Below are positions 1 to 8,242 of a stretch of DNA of 64,000 nucleotides, piece after piece. A program made the position numbers and the translations under genes. The notes below the pieces were generated by a model. It made no database searches, had not been told where the DNA came from, and worked only from the letters and a program-made list of their open reading frames with translations. The stretch is from Lacrimispora sphenoides JCM 1415 (GTDB taxonomy: Bacteria; Bacillota; Clostridia; Lachnospirales; Lachnospiraceae), in assembly GCF_900105615.1 (NCBI RefSeq), contig NZ_LT630003.1:2666001-2730000 (forward strand), in the 5' to 3' direction. The number at the start of each line of letters is the position of its first letter. The first letter of the stretch is position 1.

Positions 1-595
1 ATTGCTCTTTAAGCTGTATTAAGGATTCCTCAATTTTGGCCGTTGATATCGGGTCAAGTGCTGAACATGGTCTGTCCAGCAAAATAACTTCCGGCTCAAG
101 AGCCAAAACTCTGGCAATACACAAGCGCTGCTGCTGACCACCGGATAACCTGGCTGCAGGAGTATCCAGCCTATCTTTGACATCATCCCAGAGGGCAGAC
201 ATACGCAGAGCTTTTTCCACTTCCTCTGCCACATCCGCCTTGGATTTCATTCCACCCATACGGGGGCCCAATGCGACATTGTCAAAGATGGACATAGGCA
301 GAGGCGTTGGTACATCAAAGACCATCCCCACCCTGCGGCGCAGTTCTGTCACATTAACATCCGGATCAAAGATGTTTTTCCCTTCTAAAAGTATCTCACC
401 CTCATGACGGGCTCCCACCGTCAAGTCACTTAGACGGTTTAATGTGCGAAGCAATGTTGTTATTCCACTATTGGCTGGACCAAAAACAGCCATAATCCGA
501 TTTTTAGGTATCTCCAGGTTAAGTTCTTTAATAACCTGCTTTTGTTGATAATAGAAGTTTAATCCTTTTATTTCTATTTTTGATTTCTGTGTCAT
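1..595 (-). CDS. Degenerate PstB-like phosphate ABC transporter ATPase (3' end cut by window)
   Basis: The protein is of the PstB type and continues past the window edge. About 198 residues are visible from the ATG at 595, which follows AGAGGTGAAAA. It is the last visible gene of the pst operon, 10 bases after pstA. The Walker A loop near residues 39-47 reads GPANSGITT, so the invariant lysine is isoleucine. The Walker B end reads LLDRPCSALDP near residue 174, so the catalytic glutamate is arginine. The signature LSGGQQQRL near residue 148 is perfect. The other ATPase of the operon shows the reverse pattern. I infer that the two form an asymmetric heterodimer in which this subunit supplies the signature motif to the working site and does not hydrolyse ATP in its own. 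The frame is open with normal codon use, so it is not a pseudogene in the visible part. Confidence 0.85.
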   Translation of the reverse strand, partial: MTQKSKIEIKGLNFYYQQKQVIKELNLEIPKNRIMAVFGPANSGITTLLRTLNRLSDLTVGARHEGEILLEGKNIFDPDVNVTELRRRVGMVFDVPTPLPMSIFDNVALGPRMGGMKSKADVAEEVEKALRMSALWDDVKDRLDTPAARLSGGQQQRLCIARVLALEPEVILLDRPCSALDPISTAKIEESLIQLKEQ

Positions 596-605
596 TTTTC
601 ACCTC

Positions 606-1442
606 TTAACGGCCTTTAGCTATGAATCTATTGACCAGCATATTGAAACCAACATTAAGCAGAAGAATAAGAATAATCAAGAGCGCTGCTGTTCCATAAG
701 CGTTATCCATGGATATTCCCTCCCTCGCCAGTATATAAAAATGTACTGCCATCGTTCGAGTTGGGGAGAAGATTGATGTAGGCATGCGCAATGCAGAGCC
801 TGCTGTTAAAATAACAGCAGCTGTCTCAGCTACACATCGCCCTATACTCAAAATTACTCCATTAACTATTCCGGGGAGTGCTGATGGGAGTACCGTCCTG
901 GTTATTGCCTGCCACTTTGTAAGTCCCAAAGAGAAGCCTACCTCCCGGTATAGCTGCGGCACAGTACGAATCGCCTCTTCTGATGTACGTATGATAGTAG
1001 GCAGAATCATGATAGCCATGGTTAATCCGCCGGACAAAATTGACCATCCCATTTTTAAGTAAATAACAAAGAAGATAAAACCAAAAAGTCCATAAACAAT
1101 GGAGGGTATCCCTGCCAGAGACTCGGCACTGAAACGGATAATGCGGGTGACTCTGCTCTCACGTGTGTACTCCGTAAGGTAGATAGCTGTTCCAATTCCA
1201 AATGGTGTTGCGACAATTACGGCTACTGCAGTCACAATCAAAGTACCGACAATGGAAGAAGAAATACCCCCTGAACGGCCCATATCCCGCGGAATATCTG
1301 TTAAAAACTGCCAGCTGAGCATAGGTATGCCCTTGATTAGTATATGGATAATTATAGAAAAAAGAATTGCAATAACAAGAAGAGCAGCTGTCCAAATCAA
1401 AAATTTTGCTATCTTTTCGGAAGCTTTCGCGTTAATTCTCAT
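606..1442 (-). CDS. pstA: Phosphate ABC transporter permease PstA
   Basis: Inner-membrane permease of the high-affinity phosphate importer, 278 residues with about six hydrophobic segments. The family signature is seen in the central stretch with IPSIVYGLFG and in the cytoplasmic coupling loop SLGLTKWQAITRTVLPSALPGI, which would contact the ATPases. The start at 1442 is preferred over upstream codons because AGAGGTGAGG lies just before it. That leaves 7 bases to the end of pstC, so the two permeases are probably translated together. Its neighbours are pstC upstream and the degenerate ATPase gene downstream. Identification rests on sequence similarity and operon context and is firm. Confidence 0.93.
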   Translation of the reverse strand: MRINAKASEKIAKFLIWTAALLVIAILFSIIIHILIKGIPMLSWQFLTDIPRDMGRSGGISSSIVGTLIVTAVAVIVATPFGIGTAIYLTEYTRESRVTRIIRFSAESLAGIPSIVYGLFGFIFFVIYLKMGWSILSGGLTMAIMILPTIIRTSEEAIRTVPQLYREVGFSLGLTKWQAITRTVLPSALPGIVNGVILSIGRCVAETAAVILTAGSALRMPTSIFSPTRTMAVHFYILAREGISMDNAYGTAALLIILILLLNVGFNMLVNRFIAKGR

Positions 1443-1449
1443 AATGACC

Positions 1450-2295
1450 TCACCTCTTTCGTGTGATGTATTGGGCAGAAGCATTTAAAATCATGATAAT
1501 GACAAACAATACAATACCTGTGGCGAAAAGCGCCTGCTGGTGTTCGCCTGATGCATATCCCATCTCAATACCGATATTCGTGGTCAGTGTCCTGACAGGG
1601 TCAAGAACTGATTCAGGAAGTGCAACAGCATTACCCAGAACCATAATCACCGCCATAGTCTCACCAATTGCCCTGCCTAAACCTAAAATTACGGCGGCAA
1701 CGATACCCGACTTGGCCGCAGGTAACAGCAAGGAACGTATCGTTTGCCATTGTGTCAATCCTAATGCAAGTGCTCCATCCTTATAATGGCGCGGCAGCGC
1801 AAGGAGAGATACTTCGGTGATACTGATGATCGTTGGCAGGATCATAATACCCAAAATGATGGAACCGGCCAATATGCTTAAGCCCGGCCCTCCCAGATAG
1901 TTACGTATCATTGGTACAACGAACAATACTCCCCAGAACCCATATACCACGGAAGGTATGGCAGCCAGCAACTGGATGGCGGGTCTGAATATGTTTCTAA
2001 GTTTTGCAGGAGCAAACTCAGCCAGAAAAATGCTGCAGCAAATGGCGATGGGAACTCCCAGGATTGCTGCTCCTAAAGTGACCGATACAGATCCCACTAT
2101 CATCGGGAAAATGCCATAGGCACCTTGGCTTGGAGCCCATTTCATCCCAAAAACAAAGTTTATTATACCAACCTTGGCAATAATAGGGATACCTTTTATA
2201 AATATAAACACAGTGATTAACGCAAGCACTGATAAAGTCGAAAGAGCAATTAGAAGAAACACACGCTCAGATAATTTTTCTTTAAAATTCTTCAT
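1450..2295 (-). CDS. pstC: Phosphate ABC transporter permease PstC
   Basis: Second transmembrane subunit of the Pst phosphate importer, 281 residues with an N-terminal membrane anchor and further hydrophobic segments. AIPSVVYGFWG and the coupling loop LALGLTQWQTIRSLLLPAAKSGI match PstC. Its ATG overlaps the stop codon of pstS in an ATGA arrangement, so translation of binding protein and permease is coupled. With PstA it forms the membrane channel. Length is near the family norm and nothing is missing. Confidence 0.93.
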   Translation of the reverse strand: MKNFKEKLSERVFLLIALSTLSVLALITVFIFIKGIPIIAKVGIINFVFGMKWAPSQGAYGIFPMIVGSVSVTLGAAILGVPIAICCSIFLAEFAPAKLRNIFRPAIQLLAAIPSVVYGFWGVLFVVPMIRNYLGGPGLSILAGSIILGIMILPTIISITEVSLLALPRHYKDGALALGLTQWQTIRSLLLPAAKSGIVAAVILGLGRAIGETMAVIMVLGNAVALPESVLDPVRTLTTNIGIEMGYASGEHQQALFATGIVLFVIIMILNASAQYITRKR

Positions 2296-3140
2296 TTTCC
2301 TGCCCCCTCTTCTGATGGAATAAGTCCCTCATTGGTCAGTAATTTTTGCCCTTCTGAAGAAAGGGTAAAATCTATGAATTCCCTATTTAACCCAGTCGGC
2401 TCGCCGTCAGTAACAAATAAAAACTGCCTGGATAGTCTATAGCTGCCATTCATTATATTTTCTCGTGTCGCTTCGATGCCATCTAAATGTAAAGCTTTCA
2501 CTTCATCTGTAACCAAACCCAAAGAGATAAATCCTATCGCATTGGGGTCATCCGCAACCAATTGCCGTACCGCCCCATTGGAGTCCTGTACGATAGCTTT
2601 CGGGGTTATCTCTTCTTCCCCCATCAACAGCTCCGCAAAGGCACTTCTTGTACCTGAACCTTCTTCACGCGCTATGATATTGATCTTTGACTTTGTGCCT
2701 CCCAATTGGCTCCAGTCGGTAATTGTAGCAGCGTAAATATCGCGAATCTGATCTGATGTAAGGTCTTGTATCGGATTCCTTGGGTTAACTATTAATACCA
2801 ATCCATCCTTGGCAATTTCTACATTCCACAGATTTTTCTCCTCATCGGTCAATGCTCGGGAGGACATTCCAATATCAGCACTGTGTGTCTTGGTTGCCGT
2901 AATGCCGGCCGAAGATCCTCCACCCTGGATATCAATCACAGCATCTGGATTTAAAGCCATGTACTCTTCTGCCAGAATCTCAGCATAGGGTTGTACGGAA
3001 GTTGAGCCTGCAACAATCGTAGCTGAGCCAGGTGCCTGGCTGCATGCAGTCAGCACACCCATAGAAAGGGTCAATATCACTACGCTGACAGAACCTTTTA
3101 TTCGTCTTAATAATTTGCACGTTACAATCTTTTTCCTCAT
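2292..3140 (-). CDS. pstS: Phosphate-binding lipoprotein PstS
   Basis: Extracellular solute-binding lipoprotein that captures phosphate and delivers it to PstCA. The N-terminus has a basic stretch, a hydrophobic core and the lipobox LTAC at residues 30-33, so the mature protein should be lipid-anchored at Cys33. The phosphate-site loops SSAGI and GSGTRSAF are present. I start it at the ATG at 3140, preceded by GAGAG, rather than the TTG at 3158, which has no ribosome binding site. It overlaps pstC by four bases. The 113 bases between this ATG and the pstB stop hold no clear terminator, so pstB and pstS are probably cotranscribed. Confidence 0.93.
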   Translation of the reverse strand: MRKKIVTCKLLRRIKGSVSVVILTLSMGVLTACSQAPGSATIVAGSTSVQPYAEILAEEYMALNPDAVIDIQGGGSSAGITATKTHSADIGMSSRALTDEEKNLWNVEIAKDGLVLIVNPRNPIQDLTSDQIRDIYAATITDWSQLGGTKSKINIIAREEGSGTRSAFAELLMGEEEITPKAIVQDSNGAVRQLVADDPNAIGFISLGLVTDEVKALHLDGIEATRENIMNGSYRLSRQFLFVTDGEPTGLNREFIDFTLSSEGQKLLTNEGLIPSEEGAGK

Positions 3141-3253
3141 GTCTCTCACAAAAATCAAACATCAAAATCATCAGCTATGATAAAACTCCAATGCTTGATT
3201 TCCTCCATTTCTCAGAATATATTAAAGAACTGCAAGTTCACATTTTAAAATTT

Positions 3254-4051
3254 TTATCCGAACCGACCTGTAATATAGTCCTCGGTGCGTTTATCCTTTG
3301 GATTTGCAAAAATTTCTGCTGTTGGAGCATATTCGACCAATGTCCCCGCTCTATCATGATCCATCATCATAAAAGCAGTCATATGAGATACCCTTGCCGC
3401 TTGTTCCATACTATGAGTTACAATAATGATCGTATATTTTTGCGCCAGTTCCTCCATTAACCCCTCAACTTGCATTGTAGATTCCGGATCAAGAGCACTG
3501 CAGGATTCATCCATTAATAAAACCTCAGGCTCCACAGCCAATGCACGGGCAATACACAGACGCTGCTGCTGGCCCGGAGAAAGATCAAACGCGGATTCTT
3601 TCAGCTTGTCCTTAACTTCGTCCCATAAAGCTACCTGGTTCAAGTTCCTTTCCACAATCTCATCAAGACGGGCTCTTTGCTTTATTCCATGGTGCCTTGG
3701 ACCAAAAGCCATATTATCATACACAGACATAGGAAAGGGATTAGGTTTTTGAAAAACCATTCCAACTCTTTTTTTCAGTGCAACAACATCCATACTTTTA
3801 TCATAGATAGAAACACCATCAAGCATAATTTTTCCCTCTACCCTAACTCCTGGTATCGGGTCATTCATACGATTAAAAAGACGCAGAAGAGAAGATTTAC
3901 CGCATCCCGACGGCCCAATTATGGCTGTAATAGCACATTCCGTAATATCCATTGTGACATTCCTCAGCGCTTGGAAGTTGCCATAAAATAGGTTTACCGC
4001 ATCTGTTTTTATCTTGGCTTTTTGCCCAGATTTTAACATTTGATCATCCAT
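3254..4051 (-). CDS. pstB: Phosphate ABC transporter ATPase PstB (signature motif altered)
   Basis: Cytoplasmic ATPase of the phosphate importer, 265 residues. Walker A is GPSGCGKSS at residues 46-54, Walker B ends [10 protein letters not shown] with the catalytic glutamate present, and the H-loop reads VTHSMEQ. The ABC signature is LSPGQ instead of LSGGQ. In the operon's other ATPase (1-595) the signature is intact and the Walker residues are lost. ABC signatures act in trans across a dimer, so these two changes fit an asymmetric heterodimer with one good and one dead ATP site. It is the first gene of the operon, an unusual place for pstB, and its ATG follows GAGGGTGACGA. A PHO box lies about 140 bases upstream. 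Confidence 0.93.
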   Translation of the reverse strand: MDDQMLKSGQKAKIKTDAVNLFYGNFQALRNVTMDITECAITAIIGPSGCGKSSLLRLFNRMNDPIPGVRVEGKIMLDGVSIYDKSMDVVALKKRVGMVFQKPNPFPMSVYDNMAFGPRHHGIKQRARLDEIVERNLNQVALWDEVKDKLKESAFDLSPGQQQRLCIARALAVEPEVLLMDESCSALDPESTMQVEGLMEELAQKYTIIIVTHSMEQAARVSHMTAFMMMDHDRAGTLVEYAPTAEIFANPKDKRTEDYITGRFG

Positions 4052-4152
4052 TCGTCACCCTCGCTAATCGACTCCTTATTAAAACTTTTATAAGAAGCGC
4101 TTATCCTTTATAATATTTTAAACTTCTATCTTCCTATTCACAACAAATATTA

Positions 4153-4217
4153 ATTATACAATAATTAATGATAATTAAAGCATTATCTATGTTAATTATA
4201 GGTAAAATTTGTGTAAA
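4153..4217 (-). promoter_or_regulatory. PHO box and -10 element of the pst operon
   Basis: Read on the minus strand, three hexamers TTTACA, TTTACC and TTAACA stand at 4217-4212, 4206-4201 and 4195-4190, each separated by exactly 5 bases. This is the TT(A/C/T)ACA direct-repeat pattern bound by PhoP in Bacillus-type phosphate regulons. A TATAAT lies 31 bases further on at 4158-4153. The hexamer 17 bases before it (GCTTTA) is a poor -35, as expected for a promoter that needs an activator. Transcription would start near 4146, leaving a leader of roughly 95 bases before pstB. Confidence 0.8.
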
Positions 4218-4444
4218 ATTTTCATCCCCAAAAAGAGACCAACAGGTATGGTAATATAAAATCCTGCCTGCGGGGCACATAAGATACCGATATTCTTCAA
4301 GTATTTTCCGAAGCATTTTTGTAAATAATTCTTCGAACATAATAGCATTTTTTCCTTTATAACTATCTTGTCCATATTTCGGAATATATTTTCATATTCA
4401 TACTGTTCAAATTCCCAAATTTTTGTTTTTATACTATTTTTAGG

Positions 4445-4680
4445 CTAGTTTACAAGGAACTGCACGCGTACCGTTAAACGGGCTGATGACAGCAAAAGGC
4501 GGTATGCACCAGATAAAGTGCATACCGCTGTTTTGTTGTGGAGGAATCCAATGGAGGGAGAGTCAAGGACCGAGTAGCCGCTCGTATTATCCTTGACACT
4601 CCCTCCATCTCCTGCACCCTTCGCCTTAAACCAATAGGGTACAGGTATTTTTATTGAGTTGTGATTTTTATAACAACGCA
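4445..4680. other. Hairpin-rich segment of unknown origin
   Basis: This stretch looks richer in GC than its AT-rich surroundings and holds two strong inverted repeats. The first is GCGGTATGCAC paired with GTGCATACCGC around an 8-base loop (4498-4527), followed by TGTTTTG. The second pairs 4551-4569 with 4590-4608 over 19 bases with one mismatch. A 78-codon minus-strand frame runs through both hairpins but has no ribosome binding site and looks accidental. The rest of 4052-4667 holds the pst promoter and no gene. I suspect a remnant of a mobile element or a structured RNA but cannot name it. Confidence 0.4.
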
Positions 4681-5093
4681 AAATGGGGACTTTCTATAAC
4701 TGATTTCATCTGACATAAGCAAAAAGGGTGTCCGGCAGGGTCAAGCATGACTCTCCAATCATCGGAAAATTGCTCATCTGCGATTGTCGCTCCACAATGA
4801 ATTGCATATTCAACTGCCTTTTCCAAATCATTAACAGCGAAGTCTAAATGCGCCATTTGCTGTTGTGCTTCAGGCTTATCCGGCCAAACAGGCGGTTTAT
4901 ACTCAGGATTCCTTTGAAACGTTATACCAGGATACATCCCCTGCTCCGTTCCCGGAGCTCCTACACATGCCCAATCTTCATTATAAAATGGTATTTCCCA
5001 CTTGAGCAGCGCCGCATAAAACTTTGCTAATTCATAAGGGTCTATGCAATCCACCGTAAATGAGTACATTTTGATTTTCAGTTCATTATCCAT
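4668..5093 (-). CDS. VOC/glyoxalase-like domain protein
   Basis: A 141-residue protein of the vicinal oxygen chelate fold. The start at 5093 is set by GGAGG ten bases upstream. MYSFTVDCIDPYELAKFYAA at the N-terminus and MAHLDFAVNDLEKAVEYAI in the second half are the two beta-alpha-beta-beta-beta modules. VMLDPAGHPFCLC near the end is the usual 'DPxGHPFCL' strand of glyoxalase-like proteins annotated as bleomycin-resistance or dioxygenase-like. The true substrate cannot be told from sequence. It stands alone between the hairpin segment and an ABC-F gene on the same strand, 108 bases beyond the ABC-F stop codon. Confidence 0.75.
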   Translation of the reverse strand: MDNELKIKMYSFTVDCIDPYELAKFYAALLKWEIPFYNEDWACVGAPGTEQGMYPGITFQRNPEYKPPVWPDKPEAQQQMAHLDFAVNDLEKAVEYAIHCGATIADEQFSDDWRVMLDPAGHPFCLCQMKSVIESPHFALL

Positions 5094-5201
5094 AGCGCGA
5101 ATACCTCCAAATAAAGAATTGTTATTTATGGAAAAAAAGTACAACCATCTCCATATGTGCTGGGACAACAGTTCTATACTGCATAATGGAACTTATTGAA
5201 A

Positions 5202-6956
5202 TTATGCCATTGACATTTTCATTTTTTTAATAATCTCTTCTAATGACTCCATCAGAACCTTTGCCATTTCAAATTCGTTCGTCCGAAGCAGCTGCTGAAT
5301 TCTGGTTTCTGTCTCTTTTTTCTTTTGCTCCAGCAGCAGATAGTCTTTGTCAAAATGATTGGCATAAATCATCTGCCGGAATTTGCGGATGCTCATTCTG
5401 CGCACCGTGTTGTTTTCTACCAAAAGCACATAGTCCATACAATTGGCCACCGTATAATAATCATGGGATATCATAAGAATTGCACCTTTGTACTCAGAAA
5501 TCGCCTGTTCTAATGCAATCTGCGCATAAACATCCAAATGCCCCGTCGGTTCATCTAACAGCAGGAAGTTGGCTTTTTCTAATGAGAGCACCGCTAATTG
5601 AAACAAATCCTTTTCTCCACCAGACAATTCACTCACTTTCTGACCAAGCGTCTCTCCTTCAAAACCATATTTTTTTAAATAGTTCTCTATATCACTTTTT
5701 CTATCAAATCCTTTTTCTTCGAAGATTTCAAGCAACGTTATCGTATCGTCATATAATGAGCCAGTAATCTGGGAAAACATGCTGACCTTTGCACTTTCAC
5801 TAATCCTGATCGTGTCTTTCTTATTTTCAAAGACTTCGCATAGCATTGTTGTTTTTCCTGTTCCATTACTCCCCACAATTGCTACATGCTCTGCAGGCTT
5901 CATTTCAAAATTTACATGCTCTAAAAGCTGCTCATCAAACGCAACGCTGTAATCCGTTAATTCCAGAATATTTTCATCTGCCACTTCGTTTTCCAGATCA
6001 AAATATAGTTCCGGCTGTTTGATATCCACGAAAGGAGTCTTTGTTTTTCTTGCTTTCAGCCGGTCCACCAAGGTCTGTCTTGCATGTACGGCTCTTCCAA
6101 GGGATGGGTTGTCCATTTCCGACGCTCTCGCTCTGGATTTCTGTAAAATTCTACTTTGACGGTCAATCTCAGCCTGGTCTGCAGCTGCTGCTTCTTCTAA
6201 ATCAATCTTCGTAGCGAGAAGTTCATAATTATATTCTGTATAGGTTCCATCAAATTCCTGAACATCCATATTTTCCATGTGAAGTATCTTGTTAAAGCAA
6301 TGGTTTAACAAATACCGGTTATGTGTGATAATAAGAAGCGTTCCTTTGTGGGCATTGATCAGATTTCTTAATGCATTCAGATGATTAAAATCCAAAAATA
6401 CATCCGGTTCATCCATAATAAGAAGCCTTGGACTCAGCATCATCTCTCTGATTACCTGAACCAGCTTAAATTCTCCGCCACTCAGACTACTGATTTTCTG
6501 TTCTTCTAACTTTTGCAGATCAGCTAGTTTTAATTGTTTCTTAATATTGATTTCGTGTGACTCTCCATCAATCGCATTCCATTCATCTAACTCTTTTTGA
6601 TATTCCTCGAAAATACTTTCCAGGTCTACAGCAGTTTCCATTTCCTTACAAAGGTCAAATATTTTCTGCTCATGCTTTACAAATTCATCGCTGATATACT
6701 GAAACACGGTCATATCTTCTTTTGGATCTAATTGCGAAAATTGACTGACATATCCGATTCTGCCTGTATTGTCGATTTCTATTTTCCCATCGTACAGATA
6801 CTCTTCGGAGTGCATTATTAAATCGAGTAACGTACTTTTTCCTGTACCATTGGTACCAATCAATGCGCAATGTACATTATCTTCTATTGTAAATGAAACT
6901 TTTTTATATAAATCCTTTTGCGGATATGAGTAGGACAAGTTTTGAACCTTAATCAT
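5202..6956 (-). CDS. ABC-F family ATPase (ribosome-associated, possible antibiotic resistance)
   Basis: A soluble 584-residue protein with two ABC ATPase domains and no membrane segment, the ABC-F architecture of translation factors and ribosome protection proteins. The first domain has GTNGTGKST near residue 35, the signature LSGGE, and a Walker B of IMDEPDVFLD that departs from the usual DEPTNHLD. The second has GSNGTGKTT, LSGGEK and LLDEPTGHLD. The linker holds the charged helices of the P-site tRNA interaction motif. The ATG follows GGAGG by 7 bases. Upstream lie a good promoter, a 10-codon leader frame and a possible hairpin, the layout of drug-inducible ABC-F genes. The subfamily and any drug target remain unassigned. 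Confidence 0.85.
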   Translation of the reverse strand: MIKVQNLSYSYPQKDLYKKVSFTIEDNVHCALIGTNGTGKSTLLDLIMHSEEYLYDGKIEIDNTGRIGYVSQFSQLDPKEDMTVFQYISDEFVKHEQKIFDLCKEMETAVDLESIFEEYQKELDEWNAIDGESHEINIKKQLKLADLQKLEEQKISSLSGGEFKLVQVIREMMLSPRLLIMDEPDVFLDFNHLNALRNLINAHKGTLLIITHNRYLLNHCFNKILHMENMDVQEFDGTYTEYNYELLATKIDLEEAAAADQAEIDRQSRILQKSRARASEMDNPSLGRAVHARQTLVDRLKARKTKTPFVDIKQPELYFDLENEVADENILELTDYSVAFDEQLLEHVNFEMKPAEHVAIVGSNGTGKTTMLCEVFENKKDTIRISESAKVSMFSQITGSLYDDTITLLEIFEEKGFDRKSDIENYLKKYGFEGETLGQKVSELSGGEKDLFQLAVLSLEKANFLLLDEPTGHLDVYAQIALEQAISEYKGAILMISHDYYTVANCMDYVLLVENNTVRRMSIRKFRQMIYANHFDKDYLLLEQKKKETETRIQQLLRTNEFEMAKVLMESLEEIIKKMKMSMA

Positions 6957-6992
6957 GATTACCTCCTATGGTATTTATTTCTGATATAGTTT

Positions 6993-7010
6993 GACACAAA
7001 CTTCACAATG
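6993..7010 (-). repeat. 18-bp direct repeat shared with the 3' end of rlmD
   Basis: GACACAAACTTCACAATG on the plus strand is found again at 30197-30214, inside the last codons of rlmD, in the same orientation. Read on the minus strand it continues an open frame (from about 7064) that ends HCEVCVKLYQK and a stop 15 bases before the ABC-F GGAGG, which looks like an rRNA methyltransferase C-terminus. It may be the far attachment site of an element inserted at the 3' end of rlmD. Confidence 0.6.
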
Positions 7011-7070
7011 TGATGCAACCGTTCTTTTATACTTCGTGTCAAAATCCCACTTTACCCCGCCTACTTTTAA

Positions 7071-7103
7071 TTAAACAAGATTATTAAGTTGTTGCATTGT
7101 CAT
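7071..7103 (-). CDS. Possible 10-residue leader peptide of the ABC-F gene
   Basis: The frame starts 13 bases after the -10 element at 7121-7116 and encodes MTMQQLNNLV. Short leader frames before ABC-F genes are known to sense ribosome stalling. The preceding bases (AAGTGATAAAA) are a poor ribosome binding site, so this is only a candidate. Further on, TTTGACAC and GTGTCAAA (near 7035 and 6992) could pair around the repeat. Confidence 0.3.
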   Translation of the reverse strand: MTMQQLNNLV

Positions 7104-7115
7104 TTTTATCACTTT

Positions 7116-7144
7116 ATTATATCGGCGTTTTGGTGTAACGTCAA
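7116..7144 (-). promoter_or_regulatory. Sigma-A promoter of the ABC-F gene
   Basis: TTGACG (7144-7139) and TATAAT (7121-7116) are separated by exactly 17 bases on the minus strand. Transcription would start near 7110, giving a leader of about 150 bases before the ABC-F ATG at 6956. Confidence 0.75.
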
Positions 7145-7289
7145 GATATGCTGAGATAACCACTATTCAGGCATCTCAAAGTTATAGCTGGTAATTATTA
7201 TTTTCCTAGTGATATAATAACAGCAAAAACAAAGCATCCCAAAATATGAGTGAACCTTCAAACTGATGAAAAATATATAAAATGCCAAA

Positions 7290-7341
7290 TTAAAAACACG
7301 TTCGGTTTTGTCTGTATCCAAAACTATGAACGTGTTTTTAA
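7290..7341 (-). terminator. Intrinsic terminator after the SDR gene
   Basis: A 14-bp perfect stem, TTAAAAACACGTTC with GAACGTGTTTTTAA, is extended by GGTTTTG/CAAAACT. The U-rich run on either strand makes it potentially bidirectional. It lies 62 bases after the stop of the minus-strand SDR gene and separates that operon from the ABC-F promoter. Confidence 0.75.
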
Positions 7342-7403
7342 GATGAGGCCGTCGGAAAATAATTTGCCATATTTTGTACTACTGCCAATTAAAATACTTA
7401 ATT

Positions 7404-8180
7404 CTATACAAGGGCTACGCCGCCATCTACGATTATGAACTGGCCCTGAACATAACTGGAACTATCGCTGGAAAGATAGAGAACTGTACCATTTAATTCC
7501 CCTTTTCTTCCTGGACGTCCTGCCGGGTTCAATGTATTATATTGGTTCAGAAAATTCTCTGACTTAAATAAAGTATCACTCGTCATTTCACTTTCAAAAA
7601 GAGCCGGTCCAATGGCATTCACTGTGATACCATATTTAGCATAGGAAGCTGCCATACCTCTTGTTAAGCCTACCACTGCTGCTTTGGAGGAATTATAGGA
7701 ATGTCTGATAAATACATCAAACTTATCTGCAACAACTGCATTTACGGATGCAATATTAATAATCTTACCATAACCTCTTTCCTTCATCTGCGGAAGTACA
7801 TATTTGCTTGCTAAAAAGATTCCCTTCACATTCGTATCAAAGGATTTATCCCAATCCTCCACTGACATGCTGTCTACACCGCCATGAACAGCAACTCCTG
7901 CATTATTTAACAAAATATCAATGTGACCGAAGGAATCAAGCACTGTTTGCATTGCTGTTTTTACACTTTCCTCATTTGTAACATCACATCCAACTGCTAC
8001 TACCTTTCTGCCTATTTTCTCAATTTCTGCTTTTACTTCGTTTAACTTTTCAATACGTCTTGCCAGTAATGCAACATCTGCTCCTGCTTTTGCATAGGCT
8101 AGTGCGGCATCTGCACCAAGCCCTGAACTAGCTCCTGTTACTACAGCTACTTTTTCAGTTAAATCAAAAAAATTTTCCAT
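7404..8180 (-). CDS. SDR-family NAD(P)-dependent oxidoreductase
   Basis: Classical short-chain dehydrogenase of 258 residues when started at 8180, after GAAAGGATG. The cofactor motif TGASSGLG is at residues 15-22, NNAG marks the core strand, and the catalytic pair is Tyr and Lys in YNSSK with the serine in NIAS. The C-terminus YVQGQFIIVDGG is typical of the family. The gene lies 62 bases after the OYE-decarboxylase fusion on the same strand and before a shared terminator. I infer that both act in one pathway, the SDR on a hydroxyl/keto step. The resemblance to hydroxysteroid or 3-oxoacyl reductases is general, and the substrate is unknown. Confidence 0.85.
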   Translation of the reverse strand: MENFFDLTEKVAVVTGASSGLGADAALAYAKAGADVALLARRIEKLNEVKAEIEKIGRKVVAVGCDVTNEESVKTAMQTVLDSFGHIDILLNNAGVAVHGGVDSMSVEDWDKSFDTNVKGIFLASKYVLPQMKERGYGKIINIASVNAVVADKFDVFIRHSYNSSKAAVVGLTRGMAASYAKYGITVNAIGPALFESEMTSDTLFKSENFLNQYNTLNPAGRPGRKGELNGTVLYLSSDSSSYVQGQFIIVDGGVALV

Positions 8181-8242
8181 ATTTATATACATCCTTTCAC
8201 TTTTATCAATTGAGATCACAAATAATATTCCCAAAAATCGAA

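Noticed and set aside
1..595. Treating the second PstB as a pseudogene
   Set aside because: The frame is open, has a good ribosome binding site and an intact signature motif, and its losses match those of the partner ATPase.
4134..4340. 68-codon minus-strand frame upstream of pstB
   Set aside because: It covers the PHO box and -10 element and has AT-rich, protein-unlike composition at its end.
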